Source: Jiangella anatolica
GTDB lineage: Bacteria; Actinomycetota; Actinomycetes; Jiangellales; Jiangellaceae
Assembly (NCBI RefSeq): GCF_003236295.1
Contig: NZ_POTW01000035.1
Span: 1 to 57,834, forward strand
DNA length: 57,834 nt
Reading direction: 5' to 3'
Under the pieces are notes generated by a model. The model had not been told where the DNA came from. It made no database searches and was given only the letters and a program-made list of their open reading frames with translations. Position numbers and translations under genes: made by a program. Shown here piece by piece: positions 9,410 to 18,300 of the stretch; the first letter of the stretch is position 1; every line of letters starts with the position of its first letter.

Positions 9410-10315
9410 GTGGCACCCTCGAAGCCGGACGCCGCGGGCGTGCTGCCGTTCGACACCGAGCCTGAGCTCGATCTCGGACCCACGCGCCGTCCCCCGGTCG
9501 ACTTCCCGAAGCCCAAGCGGCTGGACCACCACGGCCCGGCGCGCATCGTCGCCATGTGCAACCAGAAGGGCGGCGTGGGGAAGACCACCACCACGATCAA
9601 CCTGGGCGCCGCGCTGGCCGACTACGGCCGCCGGGTGCTGCTGGTCGACTTCGACCCGCAGGGCGCGCTGTCGGTCGGCCTGGGTCTGGACGCGCACGAC
9701 CTCGAGCTGTCCATCTACAACGTCCTGATGGACCCGTCGCTGCGCGCCGCCGACATCGTCCAGAAGACGCCGATCGAGGGCATGGACCTGCTGCCGGCCA
9801 ACATCGACCTGTCCGCGGCGGAGATCCAGCTGGTCACGGAGGTCGGCCGCGAGCAGGCGCTGGCTCGCATTCTCAAGCCGCTGACCGCGGACTACGACCT
9901 CATGCTGGTCGACTGCCAGCCGTCGCTGGGGCTGCTCACGGTCAACGCGCTCACCGCCGCCGACGGCGTCATCGTGCCGCTGGAGTGCGAGTACTTCGCG
10001 CTGCGCGGCGTCGCGCTGCTGCAGGAGACGATCGAGAAGGTGCGCGACCGGCTCAACCCGGAGCTGGAGATCGAGGGTCTGCTGGCCACCATGTACGACT
10101 CCCGCACGGTGCACGGCCGCGAGGTGCTGTCCCGGCTGGTCGAGGCGTTCGGCGACAAGGTGTTCCACACCGTCATCGGCCGCACCGTCCGGTTCCCCGA
10201 GACCACCGTCGCCGGGCTGCCGATCACCAGCTTCGCGCCGTCGTCGCGCGGCGCCTCGGCCTACCGTCAGCTGGCCCGCGAGGTCCTGGCCCGCTGGGAG
10301 CCGGCTCGCCCGTGA
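9410..10315 (+). CDS. ParA-family ATPase of the scpAB locus
   Basis: The 301-residue protein is a deviant-Walker P-loop ATPase: KGGVGKTT at 53-60, VDFDPQG for the A' region and VDCQPSLG for Walker B. An N-terminal extension of about 45 residues (acidic, Pro-rich) precedes the ATPase fold. No parB follows; the gene instead overlaps scpA by 4 bp. This arrangement is conserved in actinobacteria, where this orphan ParA is distinct from the oriC-proximal ParA. A role in chromosome organisation with the SMC-ScpAB condensin is inferred from context. GTG 9410 has GAGGAG about 10 nt upstream, and a TAGGCT box lies at 9342-9347. Confidence 0.93.
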   Translation: MAPSKPDAAGVLPFDTEPELDLGPTRRPPVDFPKPKRLDHHGPARIVAMCNQKGGVGKTTTTINLGAALADYGRRVLLVDFDPQGALSVGLGLDAHDLELSIYNVLMDPSLRAADIVQKTPIEGMDLLPANIDLSAAEIQLVTEVGREQALARILKPLTADYDLMLVDCQPSLGLLTVNALTAADGVIVPLECEYFALRGVALLQETIEKVRDRLNPELEIEGLLATMYDSRTVHGREVLSRLVEAFGDKVFHTVIGRTVRFPETTVAGLPITSFAPSSRGASAYRQLAREVLARWEPARP

Positions 10316-11139
10316 CCGACGCGACCACGCTGTTGCTGGAGCCCGAGCAGGACGAGGGCTCGGCCTTCGAGGTGCACCTCGACAACTTCGAGGGCCCGTT
10401 CGACCTGCTGCTCACGCTCATCGCCAAGCACAAGCTCGACGTCACCGAGGTGGCGTTGTCGCAGGTCACCGACGAGTTCATCGCCTACATCAAGACGGCT
10501 GACTGGGACCTGGACGAGACCAGCGAGTTCCTCGTCGTCGCCGCGACGCTGCTGGACCTCAAGGCGGCCCGGCTGCTGCCCAGCGGCGAGGTCGAGGACG
10601 AGGACGACCTCGCCCTACTCGAGGCGCGCGACCTGCTGTTCGCCCGGCTGCTGCAGTACAAGGCGTACAAGGAAGTCGCCGGCGTGCTGGCGGCCCGGTT
10701 CGCCGACGAGGCGCTGCGCTTCCCGCGCGCCGTCGGGCTGGAGGAGCGGTACTCCTCGCTGCTGCCGGAGGTCGTCGTCGGGCTGGGCCCGGAGGAGCTG
10801 GCGATGCTGGCGGCCAAGGTGCTGACGCCGAAGCCACCGCCGCTGGTCGGCCTGGCGCACCTGCACCAGCCGCGGGTCAGCGTCCGCGAGGAGGCCGTCA
10901 TCGTCGTGGAGCGGCTGCGCCGGTCGCGGGTGCTGACGTTCCGCACGCTGGCCGCCGACTGCCCGACGACCCTGCACGTCGTGGCCCGGTTCCTGTCGCT
11001 GCTGGAGCTGTACCGCGAGAAGGCGGTCGCGTTCGAGCAGGTCGTCGCGCTCGGCGAGCTGACGGTGCGGTGGACCGGCGACGACGAGGAGGACATGTCG
11101 GTGGGCGCGGAGTTCGACGAGGAGGCGGCCGGTGAGTGA
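10312..11139 (+). CDS. scpA: Segregation and condensation protein A
   Basis: ScpA (275 residues) is the kleisin subunit of the SMC condensin. It starts at GTG 10312 inside the parA stop (GTGA). The signature FEGPFDLLLTLIAKHKLDVTE lies in the N-terminal helical domain that binds the SMC neck, followed by FLVVAATLLDLKAARLLP. The C-terminal winged helix around FLSLLELYREKAVAFEQ would bind the SMC head. It overlaps scpB by 8 bp. An N-terminal acidic extension precedes the conserved domain. Confidence 0.96.
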   Translation: MTDATTLLLEPEQDEGSAFEVHLDNFEGPFDLLLTLIAKHKLDVTEVALSQVTDEFIAYIKTADWDLDETSEFLVVAATLLDLKAARLLPSGEVEDEDDLALLEARDLLFARLLQYKAYKEVAGVLAARFADEALRFPRAVGLEERYSSLLPEVVVGLGPEELAMLAAKVLTPKPPPLVGLAHLHQPRVSVREEAVIVVERLRRSRVLTFRTLAADCPTTLHVVARFLSLLELYREKAVAFEQVVALGELTVRWTGDDEEDMSVGAEFDEEAAGE

Positions 11140-11695
11140 CATCGACGAGCCGAGCCTGCGCGCGGCCGTCGAGGCGATCCTGCTGGTCGTCGACGAGCCG
11201 ATCGACGTGGTCACGCTCGCCCAGGTGCTGGAGCGCCCGCGCGGCGAGGTCTCCGACGTGCTGGAGATCCTGCGCGACGAGTACGCCCGGCCCGGCCGCG
11301 GCTTCGAGCTGCGCGAGATCGGCGGCGGCTGGCGGTTCTACACACACGCCTCCTGCGCGCCCGTCGTCGAGCGGTTCGTGCTGGACGGCCAGCACGCCAA
11401 GCTGACCCAGGCCGCGCTCGAGACGCTGGCCGTCGTCGCCTACCGGCAGCCGGTCAGCCGGGCCCGGGTGTCTGCCGTCCGCGGCGTGAACTGCGACGGC
11501 GTCATGCGCACGCTGACCGCCCGCGGGCTGGTCGAGGAGGCCGGCGCCGACCCGGAGTCCGGCGCGATCCTCTACCGCACCACGTCCTACTTCCTGGAGC
11601 GCCTCGGCATGGCCTCGATCGACGAGTTGCCGCCGCTGGCGCCGTACCTGCCCGACGCCGACTCCATCGAGGAACGTGACACCGAGAATGCCTGA
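11132..11695 (+). CDS. scpB: Segregation and condensation protein B
   Basis: ScpB (187 residues) dimerises and binds the middle of ScpA in the SMC-ScpAB complex. It contains tandem winged helices: LRAAVEAILLVVDEPID begins the first, and LTQAALETLAVVAYRQPVSR with VRGVNCDGVMRTL is the conserved second. GTG 11132 overlaps the scpA stop, and the end overlaps the pseudouridine synthase start, so scpA-scpB-rluB form one operon. Confidence 0.96.
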   Translation: MSDIDEPSLRAAVEAILLVVDEPIDVVTLAQVLERPRGEVSDVLEILRDEYARPGRGFELREIGGGWRFYTHASCAPVVERFVLDGQHAKLTQAALETLAVVAYRQPVSRARVSAVRGVNCDGVMRTLTARGLVEEAGADPESGAILYRTTSYFLERLGMASIDELPPLAPYLPDADSIEERDTENA

Positions 11696-12422
11696 CGAAG
11701 GGGTGCGGCTGCAGAAGGTGCTGGCGGCCGCCGGGGTGGGCAGCCGCCGGGCCAGCGAGGCGCTGATCGCCGCCGGCCGCGTCGAGGTCGACGGCCAGGT
11801 GGTGCGCACGCTCGGCACCCGGGTCGACCCCGCGACCGCCGTCATCAAGGTCGACGGGTCGCGCATCACGACGGCCGAGAGCGGCCAGGTGTACCTCGCG
11901 CTGAACAAGCCGACGGGTGTCGTCAGCACCATGGACGACCCGGAGGGCCGGCCCGACCTCAGCGGCTATGTCCGCGGCCGGCGCGAGCGGCTGTTCCACG
12001 TCGGCCGGCTCGACGCCGACACCGAGGGCCTGATCCTGCTCACCAACGACGGCGAGCTGGCGCACCGCCTCGCCCACCCGTCGTACGAGGTGCTGAAGAC
12101 CTACGTCGCCGAGGTGCCCGGCCCCGTCGCGCCGGCGCTCGGCCGCGAGCTGCGGGCCGGCATCGAGCTCGAGGACGGCCCCGTCCGGGTCGACTCCTTC
12201 CGCGTCGTGGGGCGGGCCGGCACCCGGGTCATGGTCGAGGTGGTACTGCACGAGGGCCGCAAGCACATCGTCCGGCGGCTGCTGGAGGCGGTCGGGCATC
12301 CGGTGAAGCGGCTGGTCCGCACCCACATCGGCCCGGTCGCGATGGGCGAGCTGCGGCCCGGCAACACCCGCACCCTGACCAAGGCCGAGGTCGCCGCCCT
12401 CTACCACGACGTCGGGCTCTGA
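11688..12422 (+). CDS. rluB: Ribosomal large subunit pseudouridine synthase, RluB type
   Basis: The 244-residue protein has an N-terminal S4 RNA-binding domain (about 5-52, RLQKVLAAAGVGSRRASE) and a pseudouridine synthase domain with the catalytic Asp109 in GRLDADTEGL. LNKPTGVVST and EGRKHIVRRLLEAVGHPV are family motifs. RluB modifies 23S rRNA at U2605 in E. coli; the same target is inferred. I prefer ATG 11688, since AGGA lies about 12 nt upstream. An in-frame GTG at 11676 would put that site directly against the codon. Confidence 0.93.
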   Translation: MPDEGVRLQKVLAAAGVGSRRASEALIAAGRVEVDGQVVRTLGTRVDPATAVIKVDGSRITTAESGQVYLALNKPTGVVSTMDDPEGRPDLSGYVRGRRERLFHVGRLDADTEGLILLTNDGELAHRLAHPSYEVLKTYVAEVPGPVAPALGRELRAGIELEDGPVRVDSFRVVGRAGTRVMVEVVLHEGRKHIVRRLLEAVGHPVKRLVRTHIGPVAMGELRPGNTRTLTKAEVAALYHDVGL

Positions 12423-12520
12423 CCCGATCACGCCCCCGTAGCGCGGAACACCTGATCCGTCGGTCGCGATCGCTATCCTGAGGCTGTGTGGTCCGCTGAC
12501 CGCAGGGACGGAGTGCTCCG

Positions 12521-12873
12521 ATGACCGTACGTGACGTCGACGACGACGGTGCGATCGTCGCGAGGCCGTCGTTGACTCTGGCCGCGCTCCGCCAGGCTGT
12601 GGCGGCTGTGGCGCCGTCGCGGCTGCCGGAGTTCTTCGAGGACATGCGCAAGCGTTCGTCCGGGCCGGCGAGGAGGACACGGTCCTTCCGATCCGGATGT
12701 TCTATTACCAGTGGGGCGTGACCGTCGAGATCGAACGCCATCCAGACACAGCACGACGTCTGCAGGCGGCGGAGCGAGCCATGGACAGTGACGATCCGCA
12801 GGTTCGTGACGACGCCATCCGCGCGGCCGGTGAGATCGTCAGGGCGGCTCATCGCGTGGTCGCCGGTGGCTGA
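12521..12873 (+). pseudogene. Frameshifted DUF6247-like antitoxin-type protein
   Basis: ATG 12521, preceded by GACGGAG, starts MTVRDVDDDGAIVARP and runs to FFEDMRK at about 12652. The homologous continuation AFVRAGEEDTVLPIRMFYYQWGV lies in another frame, runs to TGA 12871-12873 and needs a -1 shift at about 12650-12652. Joined, the product is about 117 residues and resembles the DUF6247 family (LP-x-F core then an aromatic VEHW-like helix), often paired with small toxins in actinomycetes. The cause may be a one-base deletion, programmed shifting or a sequencing error. It overlaps the next gene by 8 bp. Confidence 0.65.
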
Positions 12874-13090
12874 GTGGCGTTGGGAGGTCAGTCCCGACGA
12901 TCTGCTCAGCAGTCTCCCAGCCGAGGCCGTAGCCGAAGCCGAGCGGCTCCATGGTGTTTCTCGACGGAGCTTCTACACCGGACCCAGTCCGGGCCCGCGA
13001 ACCGAGAGTCGCGGCCGGGTCATGCTCACCTACCTGACCGATGTCCGCGGCGAACGGATCGTGGTCGTCCAGGTCACGTGGTTTGCCTGA
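12866..13090 (+). CDS. Small RelE/ParE-like toxin candidate
   Basis: The 74-residue protein starts at GTG 12866 inside the end of the frameshifted upstream gene. It reads WRWEVSPDDLLSSLP near the N-terminus and ends in YLTDVRGERIVVVQVTWFA, the strand pattern of small RelE/ParE-like toxins (an N-terminal strand, a helix with LPxE, and C-terminal strands ending in VTWF). Overlap with an antitoxin-like gene supports a toxin-antitoxin pair. Assignment rests on layout and pattern, not on clear catalytic residues. Confidence 0.55.
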   Translation: MAEWRWEVSPDDLLSSLPAEAVAEAERLHGVSRRSFYTGPSPGPRTESRGRVMLTYLTDVRGERIVVVQVTWFA

Positions 13091-13128
13091 CGAAGGGCGG
13101 TCGGACGCGGCTTCGAGGGCGCAACGGG

Positions 13129-13134
13129 TACCTT
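13129..13134 (+). promoter_or_regulatory. -10 box for leaderless aroH
   Basis: TACCTT ends eight bases before GTG 13143 without a Shine-Dalgarno sequence between them, so aroH-tyrA probably starts as a leaderless message independent of the toxin-antitoxin pair upstream. Confidence 0.45.
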
Positions 13135-13142
13135 GCTGTCTC

Positions 13143-13508
13143 GTGACTGTACGCGCGATACGGGGGGCCACCCAGCTCGACGCCGACGAGGCGGGGCACC
13201 TGCTGGAGCGGACCGCCGAGCTGATGACCGCGGTGCTCGACCGCAACGAGCTGACGCCTGACGACGTCATCAGCATCTTCCTCACCGCGACGCCGGACCT
13301 GCGCTCGGCGTTCCCGGCCGTGGCGGTGCGCCAGCTCGGCATCACCGACGTGCCGATGATGTGCGCGCAGGAGATCGGCGTCGCCGGCGCGCTGCCGCGG
13401 GTGGTGCGGCTGATGGCGCACGTCGAGACCACCAAGCCGCGCTCGGAGATCCGGCACGTGTACCTGCACGGCACGACGGTGCTGCGCGACGACCTCGCGG
13501 ACCGGTGA
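13143..13508 (+). CDS. aroH: Chorismate mutase, AroH type
   Basis: The 121-residue enzyme converts chorismate to prephenate for Phe and Tyr synthesis. It belongs to the Bacillus subtilis AroH class (trimeric, alpha/beta) rather than the helical AroQ class: AIRGATQLDADEAGHLLERTAEL at the start, then FLTATPDLRSAFPAVA, and RHVYLHGT near the end, with the conserved Arg and Cys (PMMCAQE) of the active site. Its stop overlaps the tyrA start by 1 bp, so the two consecutive enzymes of tyrosine synthesis are coupled. Confidence 0.95.
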   Translation: MTVRAIRGATQLDADEAGHLLERTAELMTAVLDRNELTPDDVISIFLTATPDLRSAFPAVAVRQLGITDVPMMCAQEIGVAGALPRVVRLMAHVETTKPRSEIRHVYLHGTTVLRDDLADR

Positions 13509-14590
13509 TGGACCCCTTCGGCGGCCGCGCCGTCCTCGTCGTCGGGACCGGGCTGGTCGGCACGTCGCTCGGGCTGGCGCTGACCCGGGCCGGCGTCGAC
13601 GTCCGGCTGGCCGACGCGAAGCCGGAGTTCCTCGCCGAGGCGATCCGGCTCGGCGCCGGCCACGCCGAGCCCGAGACGCCGGCCGAGCCGGCCGCGCTGG
13701 CCGTCGTCGCGGTGCCGCCGGAGGCCGTCGCGACGGTAGTCGGCGAGGTGATGTCCGGCGGCCGGGCCGAGTACGCGACCGACGTCGCGAGCGTGAAGGT
13801 GCTGCCGACGACGCAGGTGCGCGAGCGGGTGCCCGACCCCGGCCGCTACGTCGGCAGCCACCCGATGGCCGGCCGCGAGGTCAGCGGACCGAGCGCAGCG
13901 CTGGCCGACCTGTTCGCCGGCCGCCCGTGGGTGATCTGCCCCGACGACGGCACCCACCAGCAGGCGGTGACCCGCGCGCTCGCGGTCGCCCGGCTGGCCG
14001 GCGCCGTCCCGATGACGATGACGGCGACTGAGCACGACGCAGCGGTCGCGCTCGTCTCGCACACGCCGCACGTCGTCGCCGCGCTGATGGCCGGCCGGCT
14101 GGCCGGCGCGCCGGGGCACGAGGTGCGCCTGGCCGGCCCCGGCGTCACCGACGTCACCCGCATCGCCGGCGGCGACCCGGAGCTGTGGACCGAGATCCTG
14201 ACGGCGAACGCGGCCGCCGTGCGCCCGGTGCTGGCCGGGCTGCGCTCGGACCTGGACCGGCTGATGAGCGCGCTGGAGGCGCCGGTCGCCGGCCAGCCGG
14301 TGCTGCGCGAGCTGCTCCGCGACGGCGTCGACGGCCGGTCCCGGCTGCCCGGCAAGCACGGCAGCGCGCGCACCGAGTTCGGCACCGTCATCGTCGCCGT
14401 CGACGACCGGCCCGGCCAGCTGGCCGCGCTGTTCGCCGACGCCGGCGCGGCCGGCGTCAACGTCGAGGACGTGCGGATCGAGCACAGCCCGGGCGAGCCG
14501 ATCGGCCTGGTCGAGCTTGACGTGCGCCCCGGCGCCGAGGACGAGCTGACGGGGTCGCTTCGGGCACGCGGGTGGACCATCCGCGGCTGA
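13508..14590 (+). CDS. tyrA: Prephenate dehydrogenase
   Basis: The 360-residue protein oxidatively decarboxylates prephenate to 4-hydroxyphenylpyruvate using NAD(P). The nucleotide loop is GTGLVGTSLG at about 13-22. DVASVK and GSHPMAGREVSG carry the prephenate-binding His, and HTPHVVAALMAG is the conserved helix. An ACT-like C-terminal domain (about 290-360, FGTVIVAVDDRPGQLA) suggests feedback control by tyrosine. ATG 13508 overlaps the aroH TGA (TGATG). Confidence 0.95.
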   Translation: MDPFGGRAVLVVGTGLVGTSLGLALTRAGVDVRLADAKPEFLAEAIRLGAGHAEPETPAEPAALAVVAVPPEAVATVVGEVMSGGRAEYATDVASVKVLPTTQVRERVPDPGRYVGSHPMAGREVSGPSAALADLFAGRPWVICPDDGTHQQAVTRALAVARLAGAVPMTMTATEHDAAVALVSHTPHVVAALMAGRLAGAPGHEVRLAGPGVTDVTRIAGGDPELWTEILTANAAAVRPVLAGLRSDLDRLMSALEAPVAGQPVLRELLRDGVDGRSRLPGKHGSARTEFGTVIVAVDDRPGQLAALFADAGAAGVNVEDVRIEHSPGEPIGLVELDVRPGAEDELTGSLRARGWTIRG

Positions 14591-14601
14591 CCGGCGGCCG
14601 G

Positions 14602-14607
14602 TACCCT
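14602..14607 (+). promoter_or_regulatory. -10 box for leaderless cmk
   Basis: TACCCT ends seven bases before GTG 14615, with no Shine-Dalgarno sequence. It would drive the cmk-plsC-der operon. Confidence 0.45.
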
Positions 14608-14614
14608 TCTGGAC

Positions 14615-15307
14615 GTGTCCGAAACCGACCTCGCTCACCTCGTCGTCGCCATCGACGGCCCCTCCGGCTCCGGGAAGTCGACGGTGGCCCGCCGGGTCGC
14701 GGCGGCGCTGGGCCTGCGCTATCTCGACACCGGCGCGATGTACCGGGCGGTCACCTGGTGGGCGCTGGAGCGCGGCGTCGACCTCGCCGACACCGAGCGG
14801 GTGGCGCAGCTGGCCCGCGAGCTGCGGCTGGAGCAGGGGCTGGACCCGGAGATCGAGACGCTGTCCGTCGACGGCGCCGACATCGCCGCGGCGATCCGCA
14901 CCAGCCGCATCTCCGCCGCCGTCAGCGCCGTCGCCACCAACCTGGGCGTCCGGGCCGAGCTGGTGGCCCGGCAGCAGGCCGTGGCCCGGGCCGGCGGCGT
15001 CGTGATCGAGGGCCGCGACATCACGACCGTCGTCGCGCCGGACGCGCCGGTCCGGGTGCTGCTGACGGCGGACGAGCAGGTCCGGCTGTCCCGCCGCGCG
15101 CTGGAAGTGCACGGCAGCGCCGACGCCGACGCCGTCGACGCGACCCGCGACCAAGTGGTCCGCCGCGACGCCGACGACTCCACCGTCGCCAGCTTCCAGC
15201 AGGCCGCCGACGGCGTCGACGTCGTCGACTCCTCGCTGCTGTCGCTGGACGAGACCGTCGCCGCCGTCCTGAAGCTGGTGGAGGCCCGCACGGGGGTGCG
15301 GGCGTGA
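14615..15307 (+). CDS. cmk: Cytidylate kinase
   Basis: The 230-residue protein phosphorylates CMP and dCMP with ATP. The P-loop is GPSGSGKST at 15-23, followed by [11 protein letters not shown] and GRDITTVV, all characteristic of bacterial Cmk. The length is normal. The last 4 bases overlap the acyltransferase start (GTGA). The order cmk-plsC-der is common in actinobacteria. Confidence 0.97.
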   Translation: MSETDLAHLVVAIDGPSGSGKSTVARRVAAALGLRYLDTGAMYRAVTWWALERGVDLADTERVAQLARELRLEQGLDPEIETLSVDGADIAAAIRTSRISAAVSAVATNLGVRAELVARQQAVARAGGVVIEGRDITTVVAPDAPVRVLLTADEQVRLSRRALEVHGSADADAVDATRDQVVRRDADDSTVASFQQAADGVDVVDSSLLSLDETVAAVLKLVEARTGVRA

Positions 15308-15957
15308 GCGACTCCGGCCTGCCGACCTACCGCGGCTCGGTCTTCGGCAAGTACGCCGCCTGGACGCTGGCCCGGCTGCTGTACCGGGTGACGATCACCG
15401 GCGCCGAGCACGTGCCGCGGACCGGGCCGGTCATCCTGGCGCCCAACCACACCGGTTTCCTCGACGCGCCGCTGCTCATGGGCACCTGCCCGCGGCCGGT
15501 GCACACGCTGGCGAAGAAGGAGCTGTTCAAGGGGCCGCTGGGCTGGCTGCTGCACGGCGTCGGGCAGATCCCGCTCGATCGCGACGACCCCAGCCGAAGC
15601 ATGGTCAAGTCCGGCATCGGCGTGCTCGACGCCGACCGGGTGCTGGTCGTGTTCCCCGAGGGCACCCGCGGCGCCGGCGACTTCTCCGAGCTGCGGACCG
15701 GCCTGGCCTGGTTCGCGCTGCGCTCCGGCGCGCCCGTCATCCCGGTCGTGTTCACGGGAACGGCGTCCCGGGGACGTACCCTGGGGGGGATGCCCGGCCT
15801 GCGGTCCCGGGTCGAGGTCGTCTTCGGCCGTCCGGTCACGCTGCCGGCGGGCGGCGGGCGCACGCGCTCGGCCCTCGACGCGGCGACCGAACAGCTGCGC
15901 GAAGCCCTGGTGGCCCACCGCGAGGCCGTGGCGTCCCGGAGCGAGGAGCGCAAGTGA
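15304..15957 (+). CDS. 1-acyl-glycerol-3-phosphate acyltransferase (PlsC-like)
   Basis: The 217-residue membrane-associated enzyme acylates lysophosphatidate or a related lipid acceptor. The catalytic NHTGFLD motif (H-x4-D, His49 and Asp54) and the FPEGTR motif (117-122) are both present. It sits between cmk and der with 4-bp overlaps on both sides. A hydrophobic N-terminal helix (about 14-30) would contact the membrane. Exact acceptor specificity is not visible. Confidence 0.93.
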   Translation: MSDSGLPTYRGSVFGKYAAWTLARLLYRVTITGAEHVPRTGPVILAPNHTGFLDAPLLMGTCPRPVHTLAKKELFKGPLGWLLHGVGQIPLDRDDPSRSMVKSGIGVLDADRVLVVFPEGTRGAGDFSELRTGLAWFALRSGAPVIPVVFTGTASRGRTLGGMPGLRSRVEVVFGRPVTLPAGGGRTRSALDAATEQLREALVAHREAVASRSEERK

Positions 15958-17327
15958 GTGAGCAGATCCCGGCGGAGGCCCTGGAGGCCGTCGCCGAGGC
16001 GGACGTCTACACGCCCGTCGTGGCCGTCGTCGGCCGTCCCAACGTGGGTAAGTCGACGCTGGTGAACCGCATTCTCGGCCGCCGCGAGGCGGTCGTCGAG
16101 GACGTGCCCGGCGTCACCCGCGACCGCGTCGCCTACGACGCCGCCTGGGCCGGGCGGTCGTTCACGCTGCTCGACACCGGCGGCTGGGACCCGGAGGCGA
16201 AGGGCATGGCGGCGCGGATCACCGCGCAGGCCGAGGTCGGCATGGCCGCCGCCGACGTCGTCATGTTCGTCGTCGACTCCACCGTCGGCGCCACCGACAC
16301 CGACGAGGCGGTCGCGAAGCTGCTGCGCCGGTCCGGCAAGCCGGTGCTGCTGGTGGCGAACAAGGTCGACGGGCCCAGCGGCGAGGCCGACGCGGCGGCG
16401 CTGTGGAACCTCGCGCTGGGCGAGCCGTACCCGGTGTCGGCGCTGCACGGCCGGGGGAGCGGCGACCTGCTCGACGCCGTCGTCGCCGCGCTGCCCGACG
16501 CGCCGCCGGAGTCCTTCGACGGGCTCGAGGGCGGCCCGCGCCGGGTCGCGCTGGTCGGCAAGCCGAACGTCGGCAAGTCCAGCCTGCTGAACAAGCTGGC
16601 CGGCGAGGACCGCGTCGTCGTCGACTCCGTCGCCGGCACCACCGTCGACCCGATCGACGAGCTGATCGAGCTGGGCGATCGCGAGTGGCGGCTCATCGAC
16701 ACCGCCGGCATCCGCCGCCGGGTGCACGAGGCGTCCGGCGCGGAGTACTTCGCGTCGCTGCGCACCGCCGCCGCGCTGGAGCGGGCCGAGGTCGCCGTCG
16801 TGCTCATCGACGCCAGCGAGCCGCTGGCCGAGCAGGACCTGCGGATCATCTCGATGGTCGTCGACGCCGGCCGGGCGCTGGTGCTGGCGTTCAACAAGTG
16901 GGACCTGCTCGACGAGGAGCGCCGCGACACGCTCGACCGCGAGATCGACCGGCAGCTGGATCGGGTCGCCTGGGCGCCGCGGATCAACGTCTCCGCGCGC
17001 ACCGGCTGGCACGTCGACCGGCTGGTCCGCGCGCTGGACACCTCGCTCGAGGGCTGGGACCAGCGGATCCCGACCGGCAAGCTGAACGCGTTCCTCGGCC
17101 AGCTGGTCGCCGCCCACCCGCACCCGGTGCGTGGCGGAAAGCAGCCGCGGATCATGTTCGCCACCCAGGCCGACACCCGCCCGCCCCGGTTCGTGCTGTT
17201 CACCACCGGTTTCCTGGAGCCGTCGTATCGGCGGTTCGTGGAGCGGCGGCTGCGCGAGGAGTTCGGCTTCGAGGGCACTCCGCTGGACATCGCGATGAAG
17301 ATCCGAGAGAAGCGCTCGCGGTCGTGA
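15954..17327 (+). CDS. der: Ribosome biogenesis GTPase Der (EngA)
   Basis: Der (457 residues) has tandem G domains followed by a KH-like domain and acts in 50S subunit maturation. G domain 1 has GRPNVGKST (27-35), DTGG (74-77) and NKVD (136-139). G domain 2 has GKPNVGKSS (202-210) and later FNKWD. The C-terminal KH-like domain includes [11 protein letters not shown] and RFVLFTTG. An N-terminal acidic extension of about 20 residues precedes G1. The start overlaps plsC (GTGA). Confidence 0.97.
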   Translation: MSEQIPAEALEAVAEADVYTPVVAVVGRPNVGKSTLVNRILGRREAVVEDVPGVTRDRVAYDAAWAGRSFTLLDTGGWDPEAKGMAARITAQAEVGMAAADVVMFVVDSTVGATDTDEAVAKLLRRSGKPVLLVANKVDGPSGEADAAALWNLALGEPYPVSALHGRGSGDLLDAVVAALPDAPPESFDGLEGGPRRVALVGKPNVGKSSLLNKLAGEDRVVVDSVAGTTVDPIDELIELGDREWRLIDTAGIRRRVHEASGAEYFASLRTAAALERAEVAVVLIDASEPLAEQDLRIISMVVDAGRALVLAFNKWDLLDEERRDTLDREIDRQLDRVAWAPRINVSARTGWHVDRLVRALDTSLEGWDQRIPTGKLNAFLGQLVAAHPHPVRGGKQPRIMFATQADTRPPRFVLFTTGFLEPSYRRFVERRLREEFGFEGTPLDIAMKIREKRSRS

Positions 17328-18298
17328 TGCCGCGGCCGGGCACCATCACCCCGATGATGGCGACGCTGTCGGACCGGTTGCCGGCCGACGACGACCGCTG
17401 GGGCTTCGAGGTGAAGTGGGACGGTGTCCGGACCATCGCCTACGTGTCCGGCGGCGAGGTGAAGCTGTCCAGCCGCACGCTGCGCGACGTGACCCGGGTG
17501 TATCCCGACGTGCACGGTGTCGCGGCCGCGCTGGACGGGCGCGACGCGGTGCTCGACGGCGAGATCGTCGCGTTCGACGACACCGGCCGGCCGTCGTTCG
17601 AGAAGCTGCAGTCGCGGATGAACGTCGAGGTGTCCGGGCTGTCGGACCGGCTGGTGACCGGCGCTCCGGCGGTGTACCTGCTGTTCGACCTGCTCTACCT
17701 TGACGGCCGGTCGCTGCTCGACGCGACGTACGAGGAGCGGCGGGCCGCGCTGGACGAGCTGCTGCCGTCCGGCGGCTCGGGCTGGCAGCGGCCGGACTAC
17801 GTCGCCGGGAACGGCGCGGCGATGCTCGAGGCGACGAAGGCGCAGCGGCTGGAGGGCGTCATCGCCAAGCGGCTGGCCAGCCGCTACCAGCCTGGCAAGC
17901 GCGGGACCGACTGGCTGAAGGTGAAGAACGTCAACCGCCAGGAGGTCGTCATCGGTGGCTGGTTCGCCGGTGAGGGCGGCCTGAGCGGCACCCTCGGCGC
18001 CCTCGCCATCGGCGTCTACGAGGGCGACGAGCTGCGCTACTCCGGCCGGGTCGGCACCGGGTTCACGGTGGCCGAGCGGCGGCGGCTGGCCGGGCTGCTG
18101 GCGCCGCTCGCGTCGGGCGCCAGCCCGTTCGTCGGCGCGCAGCCGGACAAGCGCGGCTGCGTGTTCGTCCGGCCGGAGCTGGTGTGCGAGGTCGCGTTCG
18201 CCGAGTGGACCGCGATCGGCACCCTGCGCCACCCCGCCTACAAGGGGCTGCGCACCGACAAGCCCGCCCGCGACGTCGTCCGGGAAACCGCCGGGTAG
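17327..18298 (+). CDS. ATP-dependent DNA ligase, LigC/LigD-ligase type
   Basis: The 323-residue protein consists of the adenylation and OB-fold domains of an ATP-dependent DNA ligase. The nucleotidyl lysine is Lys30 in EVKWDGVR. LDGEIVAFD, EGVIAKR and TDWLKVKN are the further nucleotidyltransferase motifs. It lacks the primase and nuclease domains of LigD, so it resembles LigC-type ligases with roles in repair or end joining. ATG 17327 overlaps the der stop by 1 bp; GTG 17324 is an alternative. It leads into a DNA glycosylase-like gene. Confidence 0.92.
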   Translation: MPRPGTITPMMATLSDRLPADDDRWGFEVKWDGVRTIAYVSGGEVKLSSRTLRDVTRVYPDVHGVAAALDGRDAVLDGEIVAFDDTGRPSFEKLQSRMNVEVSGLSDRLVTGAPAVYLLFDLLYLDGRSLLDATYEERRAALDELLPSGGSGWQRPDYVAGNGAAMLEATKAQRLEGVIAKRLASRYQPGKRGTDWLKVKNVNRQEVVIGGWFAGEGGLSGTLGALAIGVYEGDELRYSGRVGTGFTVAERRRLAGLLAPLASGASPFVGAQPDKRGCVFVRPELVCEVAFAEWTAIGTLRHPAYKGLRTDKPARDVVRETAG

Positions 18299-18300
18299 CC

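Noticed and set aside
12874-13146. A 90-codon plus-strand frame overlapping the small toxin-like gene.
   Set aside because: It overlaps the toxin-like frame and has no family-like sequence or ribosome site.
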